Shown here piece after piece: positions 38,101 to 51,600 of a stretch of DNA of 64,000 bases. A model generated the notes under the pieces. The model worked only from the letters and a program-made list of their open reading frames with translations. It did not search any database and was not told where the DNA came from. This DNA is from Acanthaster planci (taxonomy: Eukaryota > Echinodermata > Asteroidea > Valvatida > Acanthasteridae). Made by a program: the position numbers and the translations under genes. The stretch spans positions 371,772 to 435,771 of the forward strand of contig NW_019091445.1 of NCBI RefSeq assembly GCF_001949145.1, given 5' to 3'. The stretch's first letter is position 1, and every line of letters starts with the position of its first letter.

Positions 38101-41100
38101 CTGCCTAAGCGAAAAGCGTGGACTTTGTATTCCCAGCCGCAAATAGATATAGACTATTCACAATAGTGCGCCTCCAAGAGTTTACATAGCGTTAGCAAAT
38201 CACGATGACCGAAATCTGTACACCCAGGGTAGACTGATTCCGTGCGTTGTGATTGATCAACGCGTTGCAAACTCTTGGAGGCGCACTGTCGTGAATCGCC
38301 CGTATTGTCCTTTGTTCACCAAAATTAAAAAGAAATTGAAATGTAAAAATATTAATTAAGGAATGGTCCGTAGGAAATACTTGAGTTAAACAGAATATAA
38401 CACTTTCATTGCTGTTTATCTATTTATAATGTATTTCCACCCACTGATTTTGCTGGTTGTTCTACCCTGACAGAACACGCATAAGCAAAACACCCACCCA
38501 TCGCAATCTTCCAATCTATTGACTCTGCAAACTTTTTAATATACCCCTGTCATGAAGAGATATTCGGCTGCCATTTATCATTTTACACTCATATATTTCA
38601 GATGTATATTCCTTTATACCATTTATTAACGTTTTGAAACAAAGACTGAAAAAATCGAACTTGTGACTGTGTCTTACAGTGTCTTTTCAAAGAAATACGC
38701 CATCCACTACCCCGAAAACAACACGGAGTTCTTTATCTTCTTGCGTAACATCATGAATCGAAGTTGGGAGTACAACCAAAACCACACAGAGGAATTTAGG
38801 TGAGGTCAGTGTGGTAATCGTTGGCATGATAACGGATTCTGCCATTTCTTTTTAAAGTGTGAATTATGAGAATACATGCCAACTGCATTGGTATTACTTT
38901 TATTAAACTGGCGAGTACTGATAGGTACGAACAAGGACGGACCCAGAACCAAACTTTCAGGGCGACTTGTTTTCGGGGGGTTAGGCAAAAAACTTGGAAT
39001 TGTTTTCCATGTAACCTGTAATTGCCTTTCGTCTGGGGGAGGGGTGCGGCCACAAATTGTTGCTTTTTACACGCTCATGCAAGGAAGTATATAAAATAAG
39101 TTAAAACTTAATTTGTGCCTTTTTTATGGAACCTTTCTTTTTTCCCCTTCTTTTAATGGAGGATGGCCCCATCCTGCCCTTCTTAGAAAACGTTAACGGG
39201 ACTGAAACCTCGCGTTTTCTCTAAAAACTTTGATTTCCCATCGGCACCAGCTAGAGGCTTATATATCTCTTCACCTTCTATCATCTGAGTAAATTAAGTC
39301 TCCAGCTCCACATGATAATACATCACGACCCCCATTAGCCCTTGGCCTTTGTCTTGGCAGAAACATGCGGTTTAAATGATTGAACAAAGTACGAGCGCCC
39401 GAGTCAAAGTTTCCAATCCTTAGTGTTCTCATCAACTTTTCTTGTACTCTTCACTCATGGCGCCATTTTTTTTTCAATAGGAAAGATCTACAGGCCGCTT
39501 TGGGGAACAAGGGCAAGCTGGATAAGTTCATTCTGACCAAACAAAACACGAAGGTCGGACAGCGTGTCAGCTTTCTGAGTAATGGCGGTTCCATGAAGAT
39601 CAGTAAGCCGTTTTGGCAATCTCTAGCCAGTGTAAGTGAGCACACTTGTTGTGTAAGCCGCGAAAACGGTGATGTTCGTGCCCGACGCAACATAACCTCA
39701 TAAATTGTGTCACAGTGTAAACAGAGTTGTGGAAGCAGACTTTAGCCAGTGATCTGCTCCTATTCGCCGCACTTTTCGTTTCTTTTACGACAGTCGAAAA
39801 GCACAAAATGGCAACAAAGTCTGTAACAGAAGAAATGTGCCCTTTCGCATTGTACTACTCATTCAGTGCATTCAGCAACAAGCAAAATTGAATAGCCAAC
39901 TTGTGTTTTTATCCAAATCGTGTTACTCTTTTGATGAGATTTCTTTCTTGGACACCACAATCGACCTTTCAACTTAAGAAGTATAAATAGCAAAACAAAC
40001 GTCACGTGATTTTTTCGTTCCTGAATCGTAGAAAGTGGTCAGATATAACACACGGTTGGACATGTTGGAAAATCCATACGATAGATTTGTTTGCAGATCA
40101 ACTTTATTCTCTGCAGTGAAACTAGTTAATGTTTTATGTGGGGTTATTTGTGCACAGGACACGTTGTACAGACCAGGGCTATTCAAAAGGTGTAGTGTAG
40201 TTGGTTCCAGTGGTATTCTTAATGGTTCTGGATGCGGAGGCACCATAGACAAAGGAGACTTTATTTTCAGGTAAATCTTATCTCTTGAGATATCTGTGTG
40301 GTGATGCTATGAATTAGCTATTATTCAGCTGATTTATCAGATGCTTAGTTCGTTGGCCCACAACTGTCACGGCAAAAGCAAAAGCGCCACCGCAAAAACA
40401 AACGCACCAAGGCAGAAGCAAAAGCACCACGGCAGAAGCAAAAGCGCCAAGGCAAGAGCAAAAGCTCCAAACCAAAAGTGTAAAGGGAAGGGACTTTTAA
40501 TCATACATGTCACCTCTAAGTGTGAAGTTTGGTGGAGCAGAGTTAGGCCACCGCCATGAATTTCGGTGTTGTTTTTTTCAGGATTGTTTTCTTGAAAGAA
40601 ATGTTTCTATGGCCAAGAAAGTAGCAAGGGAGGCCGGTCTGTGCAAACAAATTCAAGGATAAATCGGACGATATTATCCTTTCGCTAAACGGGGGGTCAT
40701 TATTCCAAGAAGATTGCTGCCGTGCATTCGAAATTTATAAAAGGGAGGGGATGAGATTTGTCATCAGCATCAGTAGGGCCACTCCACACTCTTTTCGTAC
40801 TGCTTCATGGACGCGGGGTCTATTCGCTGATGTATTTTAAGTAGGTTTATAGGTTTTTGCGACCAGCCTGGAAAGAAGTTTTGGTCGATGTCAGTTTTAC
40901 ACTGGTGGTGAAACATGCATATTTACATGAGCGTATCCGAGCATAGAGGCCAGGATCGACATCCATGCCCACAGGAACCAAGCCTGTGTGTTTTGCTTTT
41001 GCCGTGACACTTTTGCTTTTGCCGTGACACTTTTGCTTTTGCCGTGGCGCTTTTGCATTTGCCGTGGCGCTTTTGCTTTTGCCGTGGCGCTTTTGCATTT

Positions 41101-43709
41101 GCCGTGGCACTTTTGCATTTGCCGTGGCGCTTTTGCATTTGCCGTGGCACTTTTGCTGTGGCGCTTTTGCTTTTGCCGTGGCGCTTTTGCTTTTGCCGTG
41201 GCACTTTTGCTGTGGCGCTTTTGCTTTTGCCGTGGCGCTTTCGCTTTTGCCGTGGCACTTTTGCTGTGGCGCTTTTGCTTTTGCCGTGGCGCTTTTGCTT
41301 TTGCCGTGACAGTTGTGGGCAACCGTAGTTTACAACAACATGGTACGGAGAAAGAAAAATACATGTGATATGTATCCACGAGTGAGGTCATGAAGATACA
41401 CTTTGTATGGAGAATTTGTATGGAGAATCGAGTGGATGACTAAGAATTGCTCTCAGTGATCACACCATCACACTGGAGCTTACACTATCAGAACTTCAAG
41501 GTCGTCATCGTTTAAACAAAAAACCATTCATTCTTGTAAAGGACAATTTGTTTAGCAAAACTAAATAGGCGTGCTGATCCTATCATTCAAATGGGAGCCA
41601 CTCTTTGGCCATTCTTGAGAAAGAGTATATTTAAGATTAGACTGTTAACTTTTGCATCTCATCTAGAAATGTTCCCATAATGCACTGTTGTCAGGGTTTT
41701 TGCTGAACCTTTGTTCTTACCTGAGTCAATAAGCCATGACCCCTTTAGCTCAATACTGTAAGAAAATCTGTCGTATGTCCAACTCAGACATGTCTTTTGC
41801 TTTTTTCAATTCGGTCCGTAGATTCAATTTAGCTGACGTTCAGAACTACACAGAGGATGTTGGACGTAAAACAAACTTCACGACTCTTAACCCTTCATTC
41901 ATATATGAAAAGTAAGTTGTTGATCCTCGTGTCAGAAACTGTCTTCTACGGTGTCCCGATGTAAGAACACTTTGTCTGCATGGTGGCAAATAACATTCAC
42001 TGCTCGAGGTTCTGTATTGTGATCTTTCAGTCTTGCATCTTTGCAGGGTTGGAAAGTTGCCCTTTTAAACCTATTTGATGTCGACGTGGAACTATTCTTC
42101 TTTATATGAAGCAAGATATGAGACGGAAAGAAACCCCCCGCCCGCTTTGTGTTGGTCATTGTTTCACTGGTATCTAAGGAATTTTTTTTCAGACATCAAG
42201 GGGGGATGTCCTAGATAACAATAGTCTAGAGTGCGTATAGCGATTGGACATTTTTTTTTGGGGGGGGGAGTACCCCTCGGTCTCATTTCTCGATAGATAT
42301 GTTTCCCTTCGTTAATTATGAGGTCCTGAATGATAAGGTCTTCGCTAAAACAATCCGTCAGAGCTAGGTATCGTCCAACGACTGATTAATGTCGTTTTGG
42401 TTTTCTTTTCTTCGTTATTGGGCGCACACTAATTGCCTGAGAGTTTTTTCACTGGTGACAATTCACAGGAAAGCCGATGTTTCACGGCTAGTGCATTGTT
42501 GTCTACATGTGAATCATACCAAAGTTGCAGCCATAAAAGACCCTATTCGCAATGCGGCATGAGATTACAGATGACAAACCGCAAAAGAATGTGACTGACA
42601 GACTGACAAAAAATTCTCTTTTTTCAATACTACCAATTAAATTCCTAGAAGTAACAAATGAAAAAAACTCCTGTCGTAAATTTTCACGGTACAGATTAAA
42701 TTCGCTGACGAAAAGGGCCGACCAGGCGAAGTTTACAGGTATTCTGAAGCAGTTTGAGGGTAGTCATCTCTGGCTGCCATTGTTTGCCTTCAGATGGAAA
42801 TACCGAATCCTGGTCAAAGCGGCCAATTTTGCACAGACGTCTAAACACGTACAGCCAATTTATGGCCACCCCGAGCACTACAGCACCGTGGCAAGTCTCT
42901 GGCAGGAGACGTTGAATGGAACATACAGGACATCTACAGGTGAGAGGAAATGTTGGATTTTTACTTCCTCTCCAAAACGTTCCTCGATAAATATGGAGGT
43001 AAAACATCTGATGTACCTCTGTACAGAATCAAAAGCCATGAGCTTTCAAATCTTATTCCTTATGGTTACTCCGATGCTAAGGTATGAATTGGGGAAACAT
43101 CTCGAGGTAAATTGGCATGGGAAGCAGTAATTGCATTCACTAAATTTGTCCGGGGAACCGTGAAAGGGGGGTTGACGTCGGTCAAAATATTGCCCAGCCA
43201 CGGGGAGTTGAAAAGCAGGACTAGGGGGCTGACAGGATATGACACGAGGGGCGCTGTTCATCATGCAGATGGTGAATCACAAACTTGACCCTTCCTTTTT
43301 ATTTACTTCCATTTTCAGGGCTATTGAATACATTTGGTTGCTTGGAAATAAAAAAAATCTCGAAATCCGCCTCTATCAGTTTGTTTTGATGTCCTGGTAA
43401 CATTTGAGAAAAACACAAAACCAATAAGCATTGTTTGTATGCTTTCTTACCTTATCAGGTCTTCATGTTATCTCGTCAATTATTGACTTGTGCGACCGGA
43501 TTGACATCTACGGTTTCTGGCCTTTCCCAACTTTTCTTGATGGCAATGCTGTGGCCTACCACTACCACAACAAAGTCAATGGTACTGCGGGTGCCCACAG
43601 TTTCGTTAAAGAGTTTAAAGCGCTGGTGCTGTTGCACGAGCGTGGTATAATTCGTTTGCACTTAGGTTCCTGTTCACACAAAAATCCTTCATGGGAGAAA
43701 CGTCCATAG
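35124..43709 (+). CDS. ST8Sia-like sialyltransferase (GT29), eight exons
   Basis: Exons: 35124-35431, 35977-36063, 38680-38799, 39481-39631, 40158-40270, 41822-41911, 42695-42939, 43459-43709; 1365 nt, 454 aa, with phases matching at all seven junctions. The ATG has good context. A type II anchor spans about residues 54-73 and is followed by a stem with several N-glycosylation sequons. Sialylmotif L runs from KRCSVVGSSGIL (232-243) through GCGGTID and FNLADVQNYTEDVG. GSHLWLP lies in the middle. Motif S is STG (370-372) to LCDRIDIYGFWPF (382-394). Motif III is HYHN (406-409), and motif VS is H418 to E423. Cys234, 248, 383 and 443 match the four Cys forming two disulfides in ST8Sia enzymes. Expected role: Golgi transfer of sialic acid from CMP-sialic acid to glycans. 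Odd: motif L has VVGSS instead of the usual VVGN(G/S), and motif III has HYHN for HYYD, so catalysis may be altered. Introns host two inverted-repeat elements. Confidence 0.93.
38152..38300. repeat. MITE-like palindromic element in sialyltransferase intron 2
   Basis: Ends are inverted repeats: a left arm containing ttcacaatagtgcgcctcca and agagttt, and a right arm aaactcttggaggcgcactg then tcgtgaa. The inner parts also pair imperfectly (gcgttagcaaatcac with gtgattgatcaacgc), so the whole 150-bp unit could fold on itself. It is non-coding and fits a short non-autonomous DNA transposon. Confidence 0.82.
40356..41320. mobile_element. Fold-back (Tu-like) element with minisatellite arms
   Basis: A 965-bp unit is bounded by a perfect 35-bp inverted repeat (40356-40390 and 41286-41320, outermost gcccacaactgtcacggc). 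Immediately inside each end are tandem arrays of a roughly 20-bp unit (cacggcaaaagcaaaagcgc on the left at about 40373-40475, and its reverse complement on the right at about 40987-41312). The right array is longer and more regular, with aaatgc variants and a recurring short unit. The 510-bp centre is unique and non-coding. Inverted terminal repeats made of short tandem repeats define fold-back transposons such as Drosophila FB and sea urchin Tu. Open frames rich in Lys/Gln or Phe/Leu/Cys on both strands here are just readings of the repeat. It lies within intron 5 of the sialyltransferase gene. No target-site duplication was apparent. Confidence 0.85.
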
Positions 43710-45677
43710 CAAGTGCGAGAAGATTGCAATTTTGTTTACAATGCCGTCGGTCTCATAACGTGCTCTTGGCCAACCTGCTTAAGAAAAACAAAAGTTGTCA
43801 AACTTGGGAAGTTACTTGATTTCTTTTTTAATACCTGAGTATCCAAAGCCTCTTTAAGTCATGCACTGGAATATTACATGTCACATTTAACCCACTGACT
43901 CGTGAGAAATCAGCTTGCAGGGTATTTTCGTCTTCTACCTCAGACAACGATATTGAGCGGAGGCGTAACGATCTGTTGTCATAAGTTGAATTTCTCGAAT
44001 ATGTGCAGAATGTAATGCGCTGTACGTTGAAAGAAAGTGTTGTATTTAGTTCGTCATACCTTCATGCCGTTAAGTTTACGAACTCTCCGGGTACATTGTA
44101 CGCATATTAAACGCAAGGACCTTAACTTGTTCATTATGATGGGAAATAATTTGTCTTTAATGTCATCTTTATATCTCCATATAATATACACGTATATTTT
44201 TTCTCGCCTTTGGTGGTTTTAGTGAAAGACATTCATTGATAAAAGTAACATGTTTACTTGCCACTAATTGCTGCTTTTTAGTTTTTTATTGTGTTGCAGG
44301 CCAGTTACCCTACCTTTTTAAGTTGCTTGTTCATAGTTTTAATAATGCACCATGAACACGTTTCCTTGAAGAGAAATGTTCTCAGTCGAAGATCTTAAAC
44401 TATTAATTACGGAATAAGAGCACAGGTAATGACAATAGGCAAATGGAACAAAATATGAAGCCACAGTAATGTTTTAATGTTTCTTTCCATAATCAGTCTC
44501 ACAAATTACAAAGCACTTCCAAACACTTCGGAAGGTTTTCAAACTATAGAGGTAGGGAAGAACAGGCAATTTAAATCATAATATTGGCCCTTGCGCAGTA
44601 CACACGATGCCACCAAAATTACCAATGCAACAGCCAAGCTCGTCGTATTAAAATGTTAAGTGTCGGTCTGTTCATGGATACAACTGCTTTTATTTAGGTT
44701 CTTTATGGATTTCAGTGTCGTATTCATACTCAGATATCATGAGGAAACACGTTTATAGCGCAATGTTGTTATTGTGAGCCATTCGTGAAAATTTTGATAA
44801 AAGTTTATTTATATACATGTGTTACTGTAAATATTTATCAAACAAAACTATGCCTACCTTATTAACCACTGTTTATGTAATTTGTGGCAGAAGCGACGAT
44901 CATAAAAGTCTTTCCAAAACAGATGAAACTGTTTGTCAACTACCGATTAAAGCGAATCTGAGGGCAATCTAGGTGGCCGCAGCTTTGGTGCATGGAGTCG
45001 GAATTTATTCATCTAATCTTGAAGTAGGTTTATAAAAATGCGTTTTCTCTCAGAACGATCTCTCAAAATGTAGGATTAAACCTGATAACCATTTAAACAC
45101 TCCTCCCTTGCAGATAGCGTGCTTGCAGACGATCATTCTCGGGTAGTTTGGCATTTAAGAACAAGAATTACGAATGTGTTTTGAATCCCTAAACAACTAG
45201 GTAGATTCTTTACAAACATAAACCTCCAATACACAGTGCACAGTTGATTAATTTATCACTGACTAACTGTAATTGCGATTGAAAACGTGGTGCTAATGAT
45301 ATCAAACACCGTGAAGCACTTGTTAAGATCAACTGGGGTTTCTTTCTTTCAGTTTTTGAATAGGATCTTCATGATTGGTTTATTATATACCCTTTGAAAG
45401 ATTTTTCTTCACCCTTTTGAGGCGCTTTAGGCATATGCTTTACCACCGAACGAAGCCTTGTCCATTACACTCTACCCATTAATCTGTTTCAACATAAAGA
45501 GACGAAAATCTAACCAATTATTGATGCTTCATATATGCATGGTGAGTGACTAATACAATGGGCATTTCGATGCACACGAAAGCTGCGGAATTGGACATGT
45601 GACGTGACACGTAACGAGATTTTAGGCTTTTGCTGCTGTGGGGGGGGTTCGACCAGCAGTCTCTCGATACTGACATC
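43710..45677. other. Region between convergent sialyltransferase and scramblase genes
   Basis: This should hold the 3' UTRs of both genes. No additional coding exon was seen. ATTAAA-type hexamers occur on the plus strand (for example near 44096), but none is compelling for the sialyltransferase. Confidence 0.5.
45379..45384 (-). terminator. Possible polyadenylation signal of the scramblase gene
   Basis: TTTATT on the plus strand reads AATAAA on the minus strand about 295 bp beyond the scramblase stop codon. The evidence is positional only. Confidence 0.35.
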
Positions 45678-48600
45678 TCAGTGGTGGCGTTCGTTAGTGT
45701 CCTTTTTCCTCTCGAAATACATGAAGTCCTTCGCATAAAAACAAATCAGAAAAACGACGATGATGAGCAATTCCCCGAAGGGAGTCAGATTACGCTGTAG
45801 GCCCACGGACGTATATANNNNNNNNNNNNNNNNNNNNNNNNNNNNNNNNNNNNNNNNNNNNNNNNNNNNNNNNNNNNNNNNNNNNNNNNNNNNNNNNNNN
45901 NNNNNNNNNNNNNNNNNNNNNNNNNNNNNNNNNNNNNNNNNNNNNNNNNNNNNNNNNNNNNNNNNNNNNNNNNNNNNNNNNNNNNNNNNNNNNNNNNNNN
46001 NNNNNNNNNNNNNNNNNNNNNNNNNNNNNNNNNNNNNNNNNNNNNNGCTGTTCTGGTTGATTGGGCTTCAGTTTTAAGATGGGTTAGGGTAGGCTTTAAT
46101 TGTAACGTTTTGTCCTTATCGCATTGCTTGTTGTAAAATATAATGACGAAAGTTCTAAAGCACTAACCCCTAATGCCACAATGGCGCCATAGTGCAGTCT
46201 AAAACGCCGTTACGACCGGAATCGCGCGCCCAAAACTGTTACACCTACATTCGTATGCACGTTCAATTTCCAAATAAGGTATGTCACTGCTAACATTCTT
46301 TACAAAGCCGTTATAGGAAGTAAGCAGTCATTTCCTCCCCCTCACCCCCCCCCAAAAAAAAACAAGTGAATAAGTTTAACAAAAAGAGGCGAACATAATT
46401 CTAAAAATGAAGACGGATGAAAATCACGGAAATCACTAATTTGCTTGGAAAAAAACCTCATAATTGACCCTATTCGCACTGTCAGCGCTTTATCAATTCT
46501 TAATCGTATCCTGTTTTATGCCACTATGGGAACAAGCAGTTTGCCTCTCTCTGGGCAAAAACCTGGCAACACCCCTATTCTCTTTCTGTCATTCCTATAT
46601 TTGGTTCAAAGTAAACTTTATTTCCGTTTATGTGAATTGGTACCTTGAAGTTCAAGGAAATAGTCTTCAATCTGAAAAAAAAAACTTGCAGCAACAGATT
46701 TCCCTTTGTGTTTTTAATTCTCAACTGAGGTTGCCAAACTTTTACCAGTGTAGTATATTCAAGTCCGCATACATTTCCCCACCTTTTGTGAAAGCGGAAA
46801 GTGAAAATATTGACCCTATGGTGCTTGCTTAACTTTGCATGTAAGACAGGTCCAGCAAATTGAGTCATGTTTGGCAATGAATCATGGGCAGGTTTTTTGC
46901 AAGCGGTAATCATATTCCACTTTTCAAATGTCGTAAGCTTCATTAAAGGATGTTGTATAACATACACAGAGATCTGACCAAGAGGAAATAAACAAAACCA
47001 AATTTTGTCTTCGAGCTCTCAGCTCCAACACTTGAGGAGTGCACTGATAAACAAATCGATAATACAATTGACTTACGATCAGGAAGACGGCACCCAGCAA
47101 ACAAGCCTTCATATCCACAGAAAGGTCCAAAGGAACTGCAAAACATGGAGTAATTTACAGACTGATCGTTTTAGGTTAGGTTAAATTAGAAATGAAGTTC
47201 AAAAGTAATCCAATATGTCTCCTTGAAACAATTGGCACAAATTCCCGTGGCAAGATTTAAATCTACATTTTCCACTGTATATTTAATTAGTGAGATCTTA
47301 AGGTTAAAAAAAATTATTCCGCGTCCACCTCTTCCACATTTTCTAGGTACTTGGTATGGAGGGAATTGTTTTTTTCATTTTATGGATAGAGCATAGGAGG
47401 TGATCCTAGCGCTATACGTGGATCGCTTACGTTGGCTTGACAGAAAGCCTCAACAAAGGGGGTGTGCTGAAGCATGTTCATGAATCTGAAAAAGTATTCA
47501 CTGTCCGTTGGTATGATGCAGCCTTTTTCTCGTGCAAACATTTATTTTAATATTTATTTTTTAATTATTGGTGAGTAAATAAAAACAAAATCCAAGTCAT
47601 TGACATAATTATTTTAGGTCAGATGGGGACGCGAAAGAAGTAAGTTTTTATTTGGCCAAAATAGGGGCGAGTCACAGTTCGCTCATCATCTAGCACCCCA
47701 ACAGGGCGCTGAGAAGGGCTCACGACCTTGCACAGATTTTAGTGAAGGAAATGCGTCACACAGGGTCACATTTAACGACGCACAGAGCACTGTGGGTAAA
47801 TTTCTGCCAAGCAGGTGAGCTTGGTCAATTTGTTACACAAGTGGCGGTTATCAATTCCATATGTGTTCTTTATCTTCATTGCTGAAAATATTCCCACATC
47901 ATTTTATTCGTTGATCCAAAATAGATCAAGATAACCAGTGATTTGATAAAGACACGTGATCAGTGATACTTGGTGAGAAGATAAATTACCACACTGTGAT
48001 TGTACCAAGGTCATGTTTTTGTCATATAGCCAAATATTGCCACTGGCAAACCCCAAAAAATGTAAATAATGCTTCGCTCAGAGGAAGTGATAACCTCGCG
48101 GTCACAGGTAGTGCACGATGCAGCCAATCACAGTGCAAAGCCGTCAGCTGTCCTCAGCGCCCTGTTCAGGCAATGGGTGATGACGAGCGAATATTCACAG
48201 TAAAGTGCGCCACAAAGAAGTTGCCACAGAGAGGCCATTTTTCAAGTTTATGATAGACGTAAGCATGAACGCCTCGCCGCGACTTGCTTTTTGCCTATGT
48301 CAGTACACAACTTAACACATTGACACATGTTTTTTCAATAGAGAGAATGACTACCGTTCAAGCTATTACACGAAATACACCTCTTCCCTGATGAACATAG
48401 GGAGGAACTCAATGTCTCCGTAGCGTGCGCAGCAGGCAAATATAATTCTTCGGCCACTCCCACAATGCACTGCAAAAGCTCGAAAAACCTCTTGGGGTGC
48501 AGTGTATTGTGAATCACCTGTATTCTGGTGTACTTACAGTTGACGTTGAAATTATCTGCCTTGGTAAAGGCTTCCTTTACGAATCCACCCCACTGCTTGC

Positions 48601-51600
48601 TTAGCTTGCCAACCTCTATGTTTGAATCTTCATTCATGACCTTAAAATATAAATTGGCTTGCGGTGATTAATTAAGATACCACGTATTCCAGATTCAATA
48701 ATGCCAAATTCGATGTCATTTTGATAGTCAAAATGAATGCTCAGTTTATGTGTGGGTGAAGTAAGTAATTATAAACTGCCACTCGGTGATTCAAATTACA
48801 AAAAATAATTCCCGAGAAATAAAGCCTCCTCATCGCATTTCAATTTTCTGAAATGTTGGCCTAAAAACATGATAGTTACCACTAATTACCAATTCAACCA
48901 CTTTCAGAATAAGGCATGGGCTGCTACATCGTGCACAAAATTACTTGACAAAGGGGTGAATGTTACTTACGTTAAAGTCGATGTCACCAGTACAGCAAAC
49001 ATTCTGGCAAAACCAGAAGGGGCCAAGGATCTTCAACACGGGCTCCTTAGCCACGTTCAAAAGGTCGAAGTTAGGATACCACCAGCTTTGCCTAGGATAG
49101 ACCGACGTGGAACATAAAGGAGCTTACTATTACATCCCAATCCCTCGGGAACTAAATTCTGTTCCGCGGTTGAAGACAGCCCCAGTAGGTCGGTTGGATT
49201 TCTCACTGTAAAACCCAACCTCATGACCCGTCCCAACATCTGACACTTTGTTGTGAAGCTCTGCCCATTGGCCCAACTCAAGCCGGACCCAAAATGGCCA
49301 CGCAGTTGATAAAAAGCCAACAACCCCCCCCAACGCACACACACACTTCCAACGAAAATAGTCATTTCCGTCTGCCATTGTTTGTTAATCACTCCTTTTT
49401 TTCGTGCTTGTAGACCGTCAAATGCGTAGAATATGGAAAGCAGAGCGTCAGCCTGTTACGTCAGAACGTCAGCCGCTTCAAAGAGAAAACCGTTGGTGGA
49501 GTTCATATACATAAGTATTTGAATGACCTCTCAAAGCTTGCTGTATTGTAAGACTTCATAGCATCTATTTTGGGGGTGTATGAAAAATAAAAGTCTTGAG
49601 GTCTATGTATTGGTGTCTTACGCCTGTCTGACGTAGCCGATGACATTACCGACCGGTGCCTCAACAGCAATGTCCATGGCACAGCAGTCAGCATTAGCGC
49701 ACCAGCAGCAGCCCCCGCAAATCTTCAACTCGCGACTAATCCGAAGCACTTCCTACAACAACAAACACTGAAATTCTGATCACATCTCTAGAGTACCAAA
49801 GTGTGACGTCAGTGCAAACGATTGGTGTGCACGTGCGCGTGTTGGTTCATGCTCGGGTTCTCACAATAATGCATTGTACGCACCACTGGTATCCATCTGG
49901 AGATCAATGTGCGCGTGAGGTATTCACTTTGATACTGCATAGTAGGCCTATATGCCGTTTCTGTCAAAGATTTGGCCTGCCAACGTTTGAAGGCCTAAGT
50001 TTGCTAACCGCCTGTCAGTAAGTGACGAAAATAGAGCAAAGTGGAAGAAATCCCCCCCTTGTAAATATGTGCAATAGATTTGTTCATTCACAATATAAAC
50101 CTCAAATACCGACGGGCATGTCTTAACGATAGAAAGTGTTTCAACTGCGTTCCCCGTAGAAATGACCAACCAGTTCCTTTCCCTTTTAATAGCGATCTAG
50201 ATTTCCCAGACAACGCTGTGCTTTGACAAAAAAAGAAGAAAAGAATATTCCGACCTGGTTCATGTTGTCAGTGACGTGCATGGTGAAACCACGTCTTGGA
50301 CCGCAACAGATGCGTTCACAGAACTCCGACTCTGTTGGAGAAAAAAAATAAAGGAAAACAACGAACTCCGAACGTGTTTGCAGTTTTTGACCTGGCTCAA
50401 CAGAACCTTCTTTTCTCTAACTGAACTTTCAATAGCATTATACACACAAAGGTGTGCTTACTTAAAACGATAAAGCATGCAACACTGTAAGGCACACTGT
50501 ATGTGTTGTATTTTCTTTGCAGGTCTGTATTCGTAAATCAAATAGGCGTATTAGACAGTTTGACTCCCTTCAGCATGTCTGCTATATAAAGGAAGAATTT
50601 TTCGGTTTGCAGGGTCAGTTGAATGTATCTTTCGGATAAATATCATGGCTACCTTATCGACCAATCTAGTATTTTAACTTGTTTTAGGCGTATATTTATC
50701 AATTTATCAATTAAGTGTTATTTTAATGGTTTATCCTTACTGTTTTGTCGTTATTAATTGATTATCTAATATTTAAATTTTTTATTGTTAATTGCTTGTG
50801 TTTACTGGGCACCTTTAGAAAACAGTGATCCACTGAAAGGTTTTCCCAGGGTAAACAAGAAATAAATAAATGAATGAAATACCTTCGTGAGCAAAGTAGA
50901 TCTGCTGACCTAGACTGTTCTTCACTTGGTATCGATTCTGTGTCTCAATATCCGTGACAACTAGGAAAGAACAATAAACTTGTTAATCCTCAAAAAGTGG
51001 TTGACCACGATAGAACAAGCAAACAATTATTTGATTTATATCAAAATATGTTGAACGAATTACAATGAAAGGGAATGTGCCAGCAGTGCACTTCGAGTAC
51101 CTTCGTTTTGGCTTATACTTGTCATTTTCCCAAGATTCGACATGAGGTGTTCTTTAGAATGGGCAACTGAACGTGTGGGTTGAGTTCCACCCCAACTTCA
51201 GTAATTGCACCGCATCAGGCTTCTATGATGTGGGTGTGGGACATGCAAGGCAAACTACGAAACTTTCCATCTGTCCAGGAACGTGGAAGGTTGTAGGCCA
51301 GCGATTCAAGAGTTTGAACTACTTTTGAGTTTCCTACCTGGTAGTTTAAAAGGCGAAGACGGGAGTGGTGCCCAGGATTACTAGCTTGTTTTCTGTGTTA
51401 CTCAGGTAAGATATGGGCCCTCCAGTAACACTATTTTAAAAATTACCCCATGGAACTTTTTTTCAGAAAGACTGTGAATGTACTTATTTTGGAAAGGTCT
51501 TCTCTAGAGAAAAGTAACCCCCCAAAAAACATTGAAATCAAAGAATGCTAAAGGAGGTTCATTCAATTTGTGCAAGGTCATTAACGATTTGTGAGCACTT

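Noticed and set aside
40847-41391. Lys/Gln-rich and Phe/Leu/Cys-rich open frames on both strands
   Set aside because: They are translations of the 20-bp minisatellite arms of the fold-back element, open in several frames at once, not genes.
46575-46967. 130-codon minus-strand open frame near the scramblase 3' end
   Set aside because: It lies between scramblase exons 8 and 9, which join in phase to give the conserved DFMYFE; no family similarity.
49613-49625. GC-AG intron after scramblase exon 5 (CAG|GCGTAAG)
   Set aside because: Moving the boundary two bases gives an ordinary GTAAGA donor that stays in phase with exon 6 and yields the family-length spacing VRQAQSWW.
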